Shown here: positions 49,730-58,778 of the stretch, piece after piece
Numbering within the stretch: position 1 is the first letter of the stretch
Layout: every line of letters begins with the position of its first letter
DNA from: a bacterium Scap17
Lineage (GTDB): Bacteria; Pseudomonadota; Gammaproteobacteria; Pseudomonadales; Halomonadaceae
Assembly: GCA_013376735.1 (NCBI GenBank)
Contig: VINJ01000001.1
Location: 1,922,001 to 1,986,000 of the forward strand
Direction: 5' to 3'
DNA length: 64,000 nt
The notes under the pieces: generated by a model
What the model saw: the letters and a program-made list of their open reading frames with translations, nothing else
The model's database searches: none
Told to the model about the DNA's origin: nothing
Program-made: the position numbers and the translations under genes

Positions 49730-50470
49730 ATGTTTCTTGATCAGTTTCACCGGGTCGAAGATGGCCGCGTGCGGATCACCGCCGAGCAGGCAAGTCGTTT
49801 CGCCAAGCAGATGGCGGGGGATTACAACCCCATTCATGACCCGGACGCGCGACGCTTCTGTGTGCCCGGCGATTTGCTGTTCTCCCTGCTGCTGGCGAAG
49901 TTCGGTCTGTCGCAGTGCATGACCATCCGTTTCTGCGGCATGGTCGGCAACGATGTGCCCTTGATCTTCGAAGCGCTGGACGCCCCCGACGAGAATGGCG
50001 TGTCCCTGCTGGTGCGCGATGAAGCCGGCAAGGTCTATCTGACGGTCGAGCGCAGCGGCGATACCACTCATGATGAGGAAGTGGTCGCCAATTTCACCCG
50101 CCAGTACATCGCCTTCTCCGGGCGCAACTTCCCGCACTTCCTGCAGCCGTTGATGCTGGAGAAGGGCGTGATGTTCAACCCGGCGCGCCCGCTGGTGATC
50201 TACGACAGCATGGGCTTCTGTTTCGAGCGTCTGGATATCGCCGACCTGCACCTCGATTTCGTGGGCTCTTCCCTCGAGGTCAACGGCAAGCGTGGCGATA
50301 CCCTGCTCGAGTTCAGCATCCATGATGGTGAGCAGTGCATCGGCAGTGGCTCCAAGAAGCTGGTCGTCAGCGGGCTGCGGGATTACTGTGCCGAGACCAT
50401 GGATGCGTTCGTGGAGTCCTTCGAGGCGCTCAAACGCGAAGCCGAAGCCTGTGATAGCCGGTCAGTCTGA
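49730..50470 (+). CDS. DUF3581 family protein
   Basis: This 246-residue gammaproteobacterial protein of unknown function begins MFLDQFHRVEDGRVRITAEQ, then SRFAKQMAGDYNPIHDPDAR. The GDYNPIHD segment resembles the substrate loop of hotdog-fold MaoC-like dehydratases, and CVPGDLLFSLLLAKFGLSQC continues that similarity. Later SMGFCFERLDIADLHLDFVG fits a second hotdog half. A role in acyl-CoA or lipid binding is a guess from fold. Start ATG 49730 has AGGAAGG at 6-7 nt. It stands alone between the repair genes and the terminator at 50514. Confidence 0.85.
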   Translation: MFLDQFHRVEDGRVRITAEQASRFAKQMAGDYNPIHDPDARRFCVPGDLLFSLLLAKFGLSQCMTIRFCGMVGNDVPLIFEALDAPDENGVSLLVRDEAGKVYLTVERSGDTTHDEEVVANFTRQYIAFSGRNFPHFLQPLMLEKGVMFNPARPLVIYDSMGFCFERLDIADLHLDFVGSSLEVNGKRGDTLLEFSIHDGEQCIGSGSKKLVVSGLRDYCAETMDAFVESFEALKREAEACDSRSV

Positions 50471-50513
50471 TGCCTGTCGCCAGACGCCCCGCGCATGAGT
50501 CGGCAGTCATGCA

Positions 50514-50545
50514 GACGCCCGCCAGAGAATTCTCTGGCGGGCGTC
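50514..50545. terminator. Bidirectional Rho-independent terminator
   Basis: A 32-nt perfect palindrome (arms GACGCCCGCCAGAGAA and its complement). It lies 43 bp beyond the DUF3581 stop and 116 bp beyond the convergent selD fusion. Confidence 0.9.
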
Positions 50546-50661
50546 TTGGCATCTGAATGTCACAACGCTAAATGTCACACCGCTTGTGAAGCGTCGCTGG
50601 GAGTCGCCGGTTGTCATTCACCGTCAACTGGCTGGCTCACCGTGTGACCGTCTAACCGCGC

Positions 50662-53061
50662 TCAGCGCTTGATGCTGATCGGCGCCAGTGCATCGCCCTG
50701 GGGCGTGATGCGCCCGATGATGGCGCTGGCGTGATAGCCGGCGGCCTTGAGCGCGGCCAGACAGGCCTCGGCCTCTTCGGCCGGCACACTGGCCAGCAGG
50801 CCACCGGCGGTCTGCGGATCGAACAGCAGCGGATAGCGCGGATGATCGATGACGCCGGCCTGATCCTTCAGGGCACGCTTGAGGCGCAGATTGGCCGGTT
50901 GCAGCGAGCTGACCACGCCGCGGGCGACACAGTCCTCGGCGCCCTCGAGCACTGGCAGGGCATCGATCTCGAGCTCGGCATCCACGCCGCTGGCGCGGGT
51001 CATCTCCACCAGATGACCGAGCAGGCCGAAGCCGGTGACATCCGTGGACGCGCTCGCCTGATGCGTTCGCAGGATACCCGCCGCGCGCAGACTGGATTGC
51101 TGCATGCTGTCCAGCGCGGCGTCGATCCAGCGGCCGCGAGCTTCCAGGCGCGCATGCGCCGCCAACAGGGTGCCGGTGCCGATGGCCTTGGTGAGGATCA
51201 GCACCTCGCCCGGCTGCATGCCGCCCTTGCAGGTGACGCCGGTCAGACTTTCCTCCACCAGACCATTGAGCGCGAAGCCCAGCGCCAGCTCCTGACCTTC
51301 GCCGGTGTGGCCGCCGACCAGACTGCAGCCTGCCTCGTTGAGCACCTCGGTCGCGCCCTGCATCAGCTCGCGTACCAGCGGTTCGACCTTGCGCTCGACC
51401 CCTTGTGGCACCGTGGCCACCGCCGTCGCCGTGTGCGGCGTCGCACCCATGGCGTAGAGATCGCCCAGCGCGTGATTGGCGGCGATGCGCCCGAACAGAT
51501 AGGGGTCATCGATGAAGGCGCGGAAGAAGTCGACGCTGTGCACCAGCGCCTGTCCTTCGGGTACGCGCACGATGGCGGCATCATCCGGGGCATGCAGCCC
51601 GACCAGCACGTCCGGGTTATCGCGTGGGGCAAGGCTCTGCAGCGCTCGCGACAGCACACTGGCCCCGACCTTGGCACCACAGCCGCCACAGCGCATCGCC
51701 AGAGCGGACAGGGCCTGATGTGCCTCCTGCTCATCCAGCTCGGCGGTCAGGCGCGGGTGGAGCCTGCCATCGCCGCCCTTGAGCGCTTGCCAAGCAGCGC
51801 TGACGCGCTGGTGCAATCCTGACAGGCCGCCGGTGGCCGTGGCGTCCTGCATGTTGGGCAGTTCAGTGAAGCGCGTCATGAACTGGCGGTCGATATGGTC
51901 CTTCCAGCGCCACAGCCACGGGCGCAGAGCCGGGGCGACCAGCCCCAGGCTGCCGCGTGAGGCGATGGCGTCGCGATCCCCAGTGCTGATCAACGCTAGC
52001 CAACGTGACTGTGGGACATGGGGCTTGAGTGGCTCGCCGCGCACGGCCCGTCGCAGGTTGTCGGCCAGTGGTCGCGCCTGACGCACGGCAAACACGCCGG
52101 CCTTTTCGCGGGGATGATTCAGCTGATGCGCGATATCGCCCGCGGCGAAGATGGCATCATCCTCCAGCGTCTGCAGGCTGTCGCGAACCTTGAGGAAGCC
52201 ATCCTCGTCCAGGCTCAGTCCAGTCTTCTCCAGCCAGCGCGCGCCACCGGCCCGTGTCACCCAGATGGCCTCATCGGCCTGATGGCAGGCACCGCTGGCA
52301 CTGATCAGCAGCCGCTGTGAGGACGTCGTGGAGGATTCGACAGCGGTGATCTCCTCACCGAAATGCACCTGGATACCGCGCTCGTGCAGGGTAGTGGCAA
52401 GCGCCTCGCTGACCGTGTGCGCATGGGTGGGCAACAGACGCTGACCGCGGGTGATCAGCGTCAGGTTTGGCTTGAGCGCATCAGGCAACTCGGTGGCGAG
52501 GCGCTGCTGGATGGCCAGCAGCAGCTCGACCCCGCCGGCACCGCCGCCGACCAGCACAATATCGAGCGGACGCTTGGCACTCCTGGAGCGCTCGAGCAGA
52601 CTCAGCCAGCGCTGCTGGAAGGTGCTGATCGGCTTTACCGCCACCACGGGGGCGTCTGCGGCTTCAGGATCACCGATACCATCGATGTGGGACAGGCGAG
52701 GCGTGGAGCCGATATTGATCGACAGCAGGTCGTAGTCCACCGCCGGGCGCTCGGCGCAGATCACGCGGCGCTCGCGGCGGTCGATGTCGATCACCTGGTC
52801 ACGATAGAAGCGGGCGCCGGCGAACTGACACAGCCGGCGCAGGTCGATATGCACATCGTCGAACGTATAATGACCGGCGACGTAGCCCGGCAACATGCCG
52901 GAGTAGGGCGTGTCGGTGTCGCGACAGATGACGGTCAGGCGGACACCGGGCTCTGGCTGCATGGCAAAGCGCATCAGCACGCCGACGTGGCTATGCCCAC
53001 CGCCGATCAGGACGATATCGCGCACGATGGGTGCTTTGACTGGCATGGAGGCGGACGGCAT
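50662..53061 (-). CDS. selD: NADH dehydrogenase (FAD)-selenide,water dikinase fusion
   Basis: This 799-residue two-domain protein has residues 1 to about 375 as an NDH-2-like flavoprotein (IVLIGGGHSHVGVLMRFAMQ near 16; VLVGGGAGGVELLLAIQQRL near 168; IFAAGDIAHQLNHPREKAGV near 300). Residues about 450-799 are SelD, which makes selenophosphate from selenide and ATP. The SelD active site is MRCGGCGAKVGASVLSRALQ, with catalytic Cys and Lys (C-G-A-K), followed by VHSVDFFRAFIDDPYLFGRI, which contains the Asp-rich ATP/Mg site. The fusion is a known natural arrangement. ATG 53061 is chosen; TTG 53076 and ATG 53046 are alternatives, none with a strong ribosome site. No selenocysteine or selenouridine gene lies nearby. 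Confidence 0.9.
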   Translation of the reverse strand: MPSASMPVKAPIVRDIVLIGGGHSHVGVLMRFAMQPEPGVRLTVICRDTDTPYSGMLPGYVAGHYTFDDVHIDLRRLCQFAGARFYRDQVIDIDRRERRVICAERPAVDYDLLSINIGSTPRLSHIDGIGDPEAADAPVVAVKPISTFQQRWLSLLERSRSAKRPLDIVLVGGGAGGVELLLAIQQRLATELPDALKPNLTLITRGQRLLPTHAHTVSEALATTLHERGIQVHFGEEITAVESSTTSSQRLLISASGACHQADEAIWVTRAGGARWLEKTGLSLDEDGFLKVRDSLQTLEDDAIFAAGDIAHQLNHPREKAGVFAVRQARPLADNLRRAVRGEPLKPHVPQSRWLALISTGDRDAIASRGSLGLVAPALRPWLWRWKDHIDRQFMTRFTELPNMQDATATGGLSGLHQRVSAAWQALKGGDGRLHPRLTAELDEQEAHQALSALAMRCGGCGAKVGASVLSRALQSLAPRDNPDVLVGLHAPDDAAIVRVPEGQALVHSVDFFRAFIDDPYLFGRIAANHALGDLYAMGATPHTATAVATVPQGVERKVEPLVRELMQGATEVLNEAGCSLVGGHTGEGQELALGFALNGLVEESLTGVTCKGGMQPGEVLILTKAIGTGTLLAAHARLEARGRWIDAALDSMQQSSLRAAGILRTHQASASTDVTGFGLLGHLVEMTRASGVDAELEIDALPVLEGAEDCVARGVVSSLQPANLRLKRALKDQAGVIDHPRYPLLFDPQTAGGLLASVPAEEAEACLAALKAAGYHASAIIGRITPQGDALAPISIKR

Positions 53062-53171
53062 CGTGAATCTCGACAATCAGTAAAATAGGGAAACAGGAGC
53101 ACAAGAATGCAGAGCCTGGGTGTGACAGATCAGACCGGCGACAGGATGCGCAAAGGCCGGAGTCTAGCAAC

Positions 53172-53801
53172 TTGAACTTCCTCGGTCATGCACGCCTGAG
53201 CCTTTCGGGCAGCGATAACTACCTGTTTGGCAACCTGATTGCTGATGGCGTGCGCGGCAGTGACCTGAGCGACTGGCCGCCCGAAGTGGAGGCGGGCATC
53301 CGTTTCCATCGCCGCTGTGATGCGGTGATCGATGCCCACCCCGAGACGCGCTGGCTGCTGACGCAGGTGCCACCCACATCGCGACGCGTGGCCGGCATCG
53401 CCCTCGACATGATGTGGGATCATCTGCTGGCCGCCGACATGCAGGATGACGATATCGAGCGCCTCTATCGCCTGCTGGCACGCGAGGAGGTGCCAGCACG
53501 GCTGGCGAGCCTGATCGAGTGGATTCAGGTGCGCGATGCACTCAGGCGCTATCGAGAGCTGGACTTCACGCTCGCGACGATTGCCAGCATCGGCGAGCGC
53601 ATGGTGGCCAGACGTCGGTCACGCAATGGCGGTCGTTCGAGCGGCGTGGAAGGTACGCACGGACAGCGAGTTCTGGATGCAGACGCCAATCCGCTGGCGG
53701 ACATGACGCCGTGGCTGGCGGATAACCGCGCGATGCTCAAGGACAGCTTCGCGCGGTTGTGGCCGGACATGCTGGCATTGCGCCAGCCGCCCGCTATCTG
53801 A
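53172..53801 (+). CDS. acpH: Acyl carrier protein phosphodiesterase
   Basis: This 209-residue HD-like hydrolase removes 4'-phosphopantetheine from ACP. Family marks are MNFLGHARLSLSGSDNYLFG at the N-terminus (read from a TTG start), NLIADGVRGSDLSDWPPEVE, GIRFHRRCDAVIDAHPETRW near 40-60 and VAGIALDMMWDHLLAADM near 78, with the conserved His/Asp pairs. TTG 53172 is the only plausible start, preceded by GGAG at 9 nt. A Ser/Gly/Arg insert (RRRSRNGGRSSGVEGTHGQR near 145) is not usual for E. coli AcpH. It is divergent from the selD fusion. Confidence 0.85.
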   Translation: MNFLGHARLSLSGSDNYLFGNLIADGVRGSDLSDWPPEVEAGIRFHRRCDAVIDAHPETRWLLTQVPPTSRRVAGIALDMMWDHLLAADMQDDDIERLYRLLAREEVPARLASLIEWIQVRDALRRYRELDFTLATIASIGERMVARRRSRNGGRSSGVEGTHGQRVLDADANPLADMTPWLADNRAMLKDSFARLWPDMLALRQPPAI

Positions 53802-53816
53802 CGATCAGGCTTGCGC

Positions 53817-55004
53817 TCAGCGCAGCTCCAGACGCGTGAAGGGCCTCAGCAGGTAGGAGAGCACGCTGCGCTCGCCGGTCTCGATGTCGACCGTGGCGAT
53901 CATCCCCGGCTTGATCGGCAGCGTCTCGCCGTTGTGCTCAAGCGCCGCGGTCTCGCTGCTGACCAGCACGCGATAGTAGCTCTCCTCGCCGCGTGGCGTT
54001 TCCTCCTCCAGGGTGTCAGAGCTGATGCGCTCGACCTTGCCTTCCAGCGTGCCGTAGACCGCATAGTCGTAGGCGCTGATGCGGATCGTCGCCGGCATGC
54101 CCGGGGCGATGAAGGCGACATCCTGCGGCCGGATGCGCGTCTCGAACACCAGGGTGTCCTCCAGCGGCGTGATCTGCATGATCTCCTCGCCGGGCGGAAT
54201 CACCCCACCGCGGGTCGTGATCGAGATGTTGTTGACTACCCCGCGCACCGGCGAGAGCAACCGTGTCCGATCCAGCTGGTCACGGCGCTGCACGCTGGTT
54301 TCCTCAAGCGTCGCCAGTTCGGATTTCTTGTCGGCAAGCTCGGCGTAGGCATCCTGCAGATAGGTATTGCGGATCTCGGCCTGACGGCCCTTGAGTTCGG
54401 CGATCTCACGGTCGAGCTTCAACATCTCCATTTCCCCCACGGCGCGACGCTTGACCAGCGGACGGATCACCGCGAGCTGACGCTGTGCGGCACTGATTTC
54501 CTTGCTGACTGCCTCCAGGGCGCTGTCACGCTTCTTGCGCCGGGCCGTGAACAGTTCACGCTCGGTGGCGGTCAGTGCCTCGTTGTCCCGCACTTCCTCG
54601 GGGAACTCGATGCTCGACTTGTCCAGTACCTCGGCTTCCAGACGAGCGATGGTGGCGCGCAGCGCCTGTGCCTGGCTCAGTGACTCCATGTAGGCCGAGC
54701 GGAAGCGGGTCTCGTCGATGGCGGCCAGCAGCTGACCGGCCTCGACGATCTCACCTTCGCTGACCATCATTTCGTCGAGGATGCCGCCCTCGAGGCTCTG
54801 GATGGTCTGTTGACGCGAGGAGGGGATGATCTTGGCTTCGCCACGCGCCACCTCATTGACCTCAGCCCAGCTGGCCCAGGCGATGAACAGCGCGATGACC
54901 AGGAAGCTGGCCCACAGCAGTGGACGCGACCAGTGGCTTTCCAGCTTCTGGTCCGGTGCGCCCAGTTCGCGCTTGATGAGTTCGGGATCGAAACGCTGGC
55001 TCAT
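53817..55004 (-). CDS. Type I secretion membrane-fusion protein (HlyD/LapC family)
   Basis: This 395-residue periplasmic adaptor has one N-terminal membrane helix (LLWASFLVIALFIAWASWAE near residues 28-47), a lipoyl-like segment (QQTIQSLEGGILDEMMVSEG, the HlyD LEGGI motif), a long coiled coil (about 100-240; ALRATIARLEAEVLDKSS to QAEIRNTYLQDAYAELADKK) and the C-terminal beta-barrel (TRLLSPVRGVVNNISITTRG; IKPGMIATVDIETGERSVLS). It bridges the ABC exporter and the TolC protein. Start ATG 55004 overlaps the exporter gene by ATGA. Last gene of the secretion unit. It ends 15 bp before the convergent acpH stop. Confidence 0.93.
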   Translation of the reverse strand: MSQRFDPELIKRELGAPDQKLESHWSRPLLWASFLVIALFIAWASWAEVNEVARGEAKIIPSSRQQTIQSLEGGILDEMMVSEGEIVEAGQLLAAIDETRFRSAYMESLSQAQALRATIARLEAEVLDKSSIEFPEEVRDNEALTATERELFTARRKKRDSALEAVSKEISAAQRQLAVIRPLVKRRAVGEMEMLKLDREIAELKGRQAEIRNTYLQDAYAELADKKSELATLEETSVQRRDQLDRTRLLSPVRGVVNNISITTRGGVIPPGEEIMQITPLEDTLVFETRIRPQDVAFIAPGMPATIRISAYDYAVYGTLEGKVERISSDTLEEETPRGEESYYRVLVSSETAALEHNGETLPIKPGMIATVDIETGERSVLSYLLRPFTRLELR

Positions 55005-57298
55005 GAGGCCTCCTGGCGCTGACGGGATGCGGAGGTGGCCGGTGTCTTGCCAGCCGATTGACTGGCCATGATCTGATCCAGCGGGCCATCCATGACGCGC
55101 TTGCCGTGACGTAGCACCAGGGCGCGTTCGACCCAGCCGAGCAGCGACTTGCGGTGGGTGGCCAGCACCAGGGTGCGGCCGGCAAGCCAGGGAGCGAGCG
55201 TCTTGATGACATGCTGCTCGGTGGCCTGGTCCAGCGAGGCGGTGGGCTCATCCAGCAGCACGACGATGGGGTCCTGCAGCACCAGGCGGGCAAGGCCGAG
55301 GCTCTGACGCTGGCCGCCGGACAGGCTGTGGCGGTCATGCAGCATCATGTCCAGCCCCAGCGGGTGGCGGCGCACGAAGTCGCCCAGCCCGGTCATCTCG
55401 ATGACCTCCAGCAGGCGCATGTCGCTGACATCCCGCCCGTCGATGCACAGGTTGTCGCGCAGCGTGCCGCTGAACAGGCTGATGTCCTGCGGCAGATAGC
55501 CGATGGCTCGCTGACGATCGGCAGGGTCGATCTGACTCAGGGCGAGATTGTCGAGGGTCAGCTCTCCACTGGTGGGCGTGAAGTAGCCGGCCAGCAGGCG
55601 CAGCAGGGTGCTCTTGCCGGCGCCATTGCCCCCCAGCAGGGCGAGGTGCTCACCGGGCGCGATGCTCAGGCGGTCCAGCGCCAGCGCCTCGGGGGCTTCC
55701 TCGTCATAACGCCAGTGCAGATTCTCGGCCTGATAGCGACCATGTGCCTGGGCAAGCCGCGCGAAGCGGCGATCGCCGGGACGCTCGATATCGGTTTCCA
55801 TCAGCGCATCCAGCCCTTCCTTGGCGACCTTGACGTGCTGCCAGCGGCTCAACAGCGCAGTGATCTGCAGGGTCGGACCGATGGCGCGCGACGAGAGAAT
55901 CGAGCAGGCGATCAGGGCACCGACACTCAATTCGCCGGCCATGATCAGGTAGACCCCGGCGATGATGACGCCGACATAGGCCAGCTGCTGCATGCCGGTG
56001 CCCCAGCTGGTCAGCCAGGCGACGGCGTGGCGGAAGGTGACGCCGCGGTGGGTCTGCTCGGAGGTCAGGCGCTGCCACTGACGGCTGGCATGGCCCTCGG
56101 CGCGACAGGCCTTGAGGTTCTCGAGGTTGTCGAGGGTCTCGAGCAGCACGCCATTCTTGACCGCGGATTCGCGCATGCCTTCACGCGACAATCTCGACAG
56201 CCAGGGTTGCGCCAGCAGCACGGGAATCAGCATCAACACGATGGCCGCCACCGGCACCCAAACCACCGGGCCGCCCAGCAGGGCGATCAGCCCCAGGAAC
56301 AGCAGCGCGAAGGGCAGGTCACCACAGGCGCCGAGGGTCGAGGCAGTGAAGAACTCGCGGATGGCATCGAAGTCACGAATCTGGCTGGCCATCGCACCGG
56401 TCGAGCGCGGCTTGGCGGCCAGGCGCATCTGTACGGCGTGACGGAAAATGTGATCGTTGAGTTCGAGGTCGATCTTCTTGCCCGAGTTCTCGATCAGCTG
56501 CGCCCGCAAGGCGCGTAGCAGCGCTTCCAGGCCGATGGCGAGCATCACGCCGATGCCCAGCGCCCACAGCGTATCGACGGCACCGGTCGGCACCACTCGG
56601 TCATAGACCTGCATCGCGAACAGGGCCGTGGCCACGGCCAGTAGAGCGGCAAGCGAGGAGGACAACGCGACCTCGGCGAAGACGCGCCAATGCGACTTGA
56701 GCCGTGACGTCAGCCAGTGGCCCTTTTGTGTCTGGCTATACCCCTCGGCACGCTCCAGCGAGATCTCGCCATGCGCAAACAGCGCAATGCCGGCGTAGGC
56801 GGCAGCCAGCGCGTCCTGTGGCAGCCAGTAGGCGCCGCCGGACAGTGGGTCGAGCAGCTTGTAGCCGGGGCCGCTGGAGGAGGTTGCCGTGTCATCCTCT
56901 GTCTGGGTGTCGCTCGTGTCGCTGCCCGACTCACTTCTCGTGTCGGTAGCCGACTCGCTGCTCGATCCCGTGCTCGACTCGGCAGGCCACTGATGCGCGG
57001 CCTCATGGGACAGCAACACGCGACTGCTGCCGTCTTCCAGCAGCACGACACAGGGCATCAGGCTTTCGGGAATTTCGCTGAGCGGCGCCTGACTCAGACG
57101 CGCGGCGATGCCCTGGCGCGACAGGGCCTGCTCCAGATCCTGCGGTGCCAGCTCCCCTTTGGTCAGCGGCATGCCGTGTCGCAGGCGCTCGAGGTCGATG
57201 CCGTGGCCCTGAAGGCGCAGCAACTGGCGCACGCTCTCAAGCAGCGGGTCCGATTGCGACGTCACGGGAGGGCGCACGGAAGACTGTGGGGAGGTCAT
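55001..57298 (-). CDS. Type I secretion ABC transporter (LapB/HlyB type) with degenerate C39 domain
   Basis: This 765-residue exporter has an N-terminal C39-peptidase-like domain (residues 1 to about 165) without the catalytic Cys, as in HlyB-type and LapB-type transporters that do not cleave leader peptides. A Ser/Thr/Asp-rich insert (about 107-145) interrupts it. The membrane domain spans about 205-475 (MQVYDRVVPTGAVDTLWALG; TGAMASQIRDFDAIREFFTA). The NBD has Walker A LALLGGNGAGKSTLLRLLAG near 570, signature DRHSLSGGQRQSLGLARLVL near 665, and Walker B PIVVLLDEPTASLDQATEQH. Overlaps at both ends by ATGA. Predicted to export the giant adhesin encoded at 58779-64000. Confidence 0.93.
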   Translation of the reverse strand: MTSPQSSVRPPVTSQSDPLLESVRQLLRLQGHGIDLERLRHGMPLTKGELAPQDLEQALSRQGIAARLSQAPLSEIPESLMPCVVLLEDGSSRVLLSHEAAHQWPAESSTGSSSESATDTRSESGSDTSDTQTEDDTATSSSGPGYKLLDPLSGGAYWLPQDALAAAYAGIALFAHGEISLERAEGYSQTQKGHWLTSRLKSHWRVFAEVALSSSLAALLAVATALFAMQVYDRVVPTGAVDTLWALGIGVMLAIGLEALLRALRAQLIENSGKKIDLELNDHIFRHAVQMRLAAKPRSTGAMASQIRDFDAIREFFTASTLGACGDLPFALLFLGLIALLGGPVVWVPVAAIVLMLIPVLLAQPWLSRLSREGMRESAVKNGVLLETLDNLENLKACRAEGHASRQWQRLTSEQTHRGVTFRHAVAWLTSWGTGMQQLAYVGVIIAGVYLIMAGELSVGALIACSILSSRAIGPTLQITALLSRWQHVKVAKEGLDALMETDIERPGDRRFARLAQAHGRYQAENLHWRYDEEAPEALALDRLSIAPGEHLALLGGNGAGKSTLLRLLAGYFTPTSGELTLDNLALSQIDPADRQRAIGYLPQDISLFSGTLRDNLCIDGRDVSDMRLLEVIEMTGLGDFVRRHPLGLDMMLHDRHSLSGGQRQSLGLARLVLQDPIVVLLDEPTASLDQATEQHVIKTLAPWLAGRTLVLATHRKSLLGWVERALVLRHGKRVMDGPLDQIMASQSAGKTPATSASRQRQEAS

Positions 57299-58662
57299 CG
57301 GCTCACTCCTTGGGGAACGTCGGTGGCAGCAGTGTGGTGTTGCACGGGAGCTTTAGCGGACACCAGCGGCAGAGCCCCCAGCTGGCTTGCCAGATCATAC
57401 TGGTCGGTGAGCAGCTGGGTATTGAGCTCGATCATCTGGCGGCGTGCAGCGAAGATCTCGCTTTCGATGGTCAGCAGGTCCTCGATATTGCGCGCCCCGG
57501 TAATGAACTGGTCGCGGTAGCTGCTGCGCAGACGCTCGCCACTGCGCGCCTGTTGATCCAGCGCCTTGATACGTGCCTCGACTGCGGGCTGACTGGCCGA
57601 CAGACGCTGTATCTGGCGGCGTAGCTCGCGCGCTGTGGAGGCGGTTTCGAACTGGGCGGCGGTCAGGCGTGCGCGGTCCGCTTCGGGCTGGCGCAACGGC
57701 GTCAGACCCTGGAAAACCGGGGCCTCGATGCGCAGGCCGATGCTGGAGTCGCTGACCATGTCGTCATTCGACTCATAGCGTGAACTGGTCGCCTCCAGCC
57801 GCAACTCCGGCCAGCGCTCGGCCTCGCTCAGGCTCAGGGTGTGGCGCGCGGCATTCTGCTGACTGACATGACTGCGATAGGCCGGCGCGTTGGTGATGGC
57901 GGCATCGGTGGTGGCGGGATCTCGGGCCAGGTCCGCCACGATCGGCAGGGGCGGCGGGGCGCTCAGGGCGACATCCCTGAAGGAGCGGCCGCTGAGTATC
58001 TCGAGCTCCTGCCGGGCGGTATCGGAATCGCCCTGCAGACGTGCCAGCCATTCGCGGGCACTGGCGAGGTCCACGGCCGCGCGGTCCAGCTCGACGCGGT
58101 CACCGTAGCCCGAGAAGGTGCGGTCATTGGCCAGGGTCTCGAGGCTTTCGAGCTTCTCGATGTAATCGCGTACGCGGCGCATCATGGCGCGGTTGGCTCC
58201 GAGATCGATATAAGCGGTGATCGCCTCCTGGGCGACCTCCATCCGCGTCTGATCCAGAGTATCTCGCTCGACATCCCGCTCTGCCTTGCGCTGCGCGACC
58301 TCGGCTTCCACCTGCCCCCAGTCGTACAGCATCTGGCTCAGCGTGATGCGATAGCCGCCTTCGGTGAAGTTGTCCTCGGTGCCGACGCTGCTCTCCAGGC
58401 GTGGCCAATAGCCATCCTCGGCAATCTCGATGTCGGTGCCCGCTGCACGCACATTGGCCTGGGCAGCCTCGATGCGAGGGTCATGGGCAAGTACATCGCT
58501 CAGCACGGCGGCGAGATCGCGATTCGTCTGGGCAGTGGCCGGGAGTGATGCTGAAAGCCCGGCGGAGATGGCACAGATGGCGACGCAACGCTTCGTCGCT
58601 GGCATGCGCGCAAGTGTTGCCTGTCTGTGGGCAGACGGGCAACGAAATAGGGTGGGCATCAT
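57295..58662 (-). CDS. TolC family outer membrane protein (LapE type)
   Basis: This 455-residue outer-membrane channel has a signal segment near residues 24-45 (CVAICAISAGLSASLPATAQ) following a basic start, and the two-fold TolC repeats (NRDLAAVLSDVLAHDPRIEA near 47; YRITLSQMLYDWGQVEAEVA near 103; SSIGLRIEAPVFQGLTPLRQ near 300). Predicted starts are ATG 58662 or 58659; AAGGAG lies 4 or 7 nt upstream, favouring 58659. It overlaps the ABC transporter gene by ATGA, showing coupled translation. It forms the outer-membrane exit for the adhesin and lies directly downstream of it. Confidence 0.92.
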   Translation of the reverse strand: MMPTLFRCPSAHRQATLARMPATKRCVAICAISAGLSASLPATAQTNRDLAAVLSDVLAHDPRIEAAQANVRAAGTDIEIAEDGYWPRLESSVGTEDNFTEGGYRITLSQMLYDWGQVEAEVAQRKAERDVERDTLDQTRMEVAQEAITAYIDLGANRAMMRRVRDYIEKLESLETLANDRTFSGYGDRVELDRAAVDLASAREWLARLQGDSDTARQELEILSGRSFRDVALSAPPPLPIVADLARDPATTDAAITNAPAYRSHVSQQNAARHTLSLSEAERWPELRLEATSSRYESNDDMVSDSSIGLRIEAPVFQGLTPLRQPEADRARLTAAQFETASTARELRRQIQRLSASQPAVEARIKALDQQARSGERLRSSYRDQFITGARNIEDLLTIESEIFAARRQMIELNTQLLTDQYDLASQLGALPLVSAKAPVQHHTAATDVPQGVSR

Positions 58663-58746
58663 GTGACTCCTTGTCTTCAGAGTGTCCTCTGAAGTGCTGC
58701 GTCATCCTGACGCTCTAGTGTTTCTGAATCATGCTGATCATCAAGG

Positions 58747-58770
58747 GAGGCGCCCCTTGCGGGGCACCTC
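58747..58770 (-). terminator. Hairpin between adhesin gene and secretion genes
   Basis: GAGGTGCCCC-GCAA-GGGGCGCCTC on the minus strand forms a 10-bp stem with one G-T pair. No T-run follows, so it may be a partial terminator that lowers expression of the exporter genes relative to the adhesin. Confidence 0.5.
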
Positions 58771-58778
58771 GATCAGGC

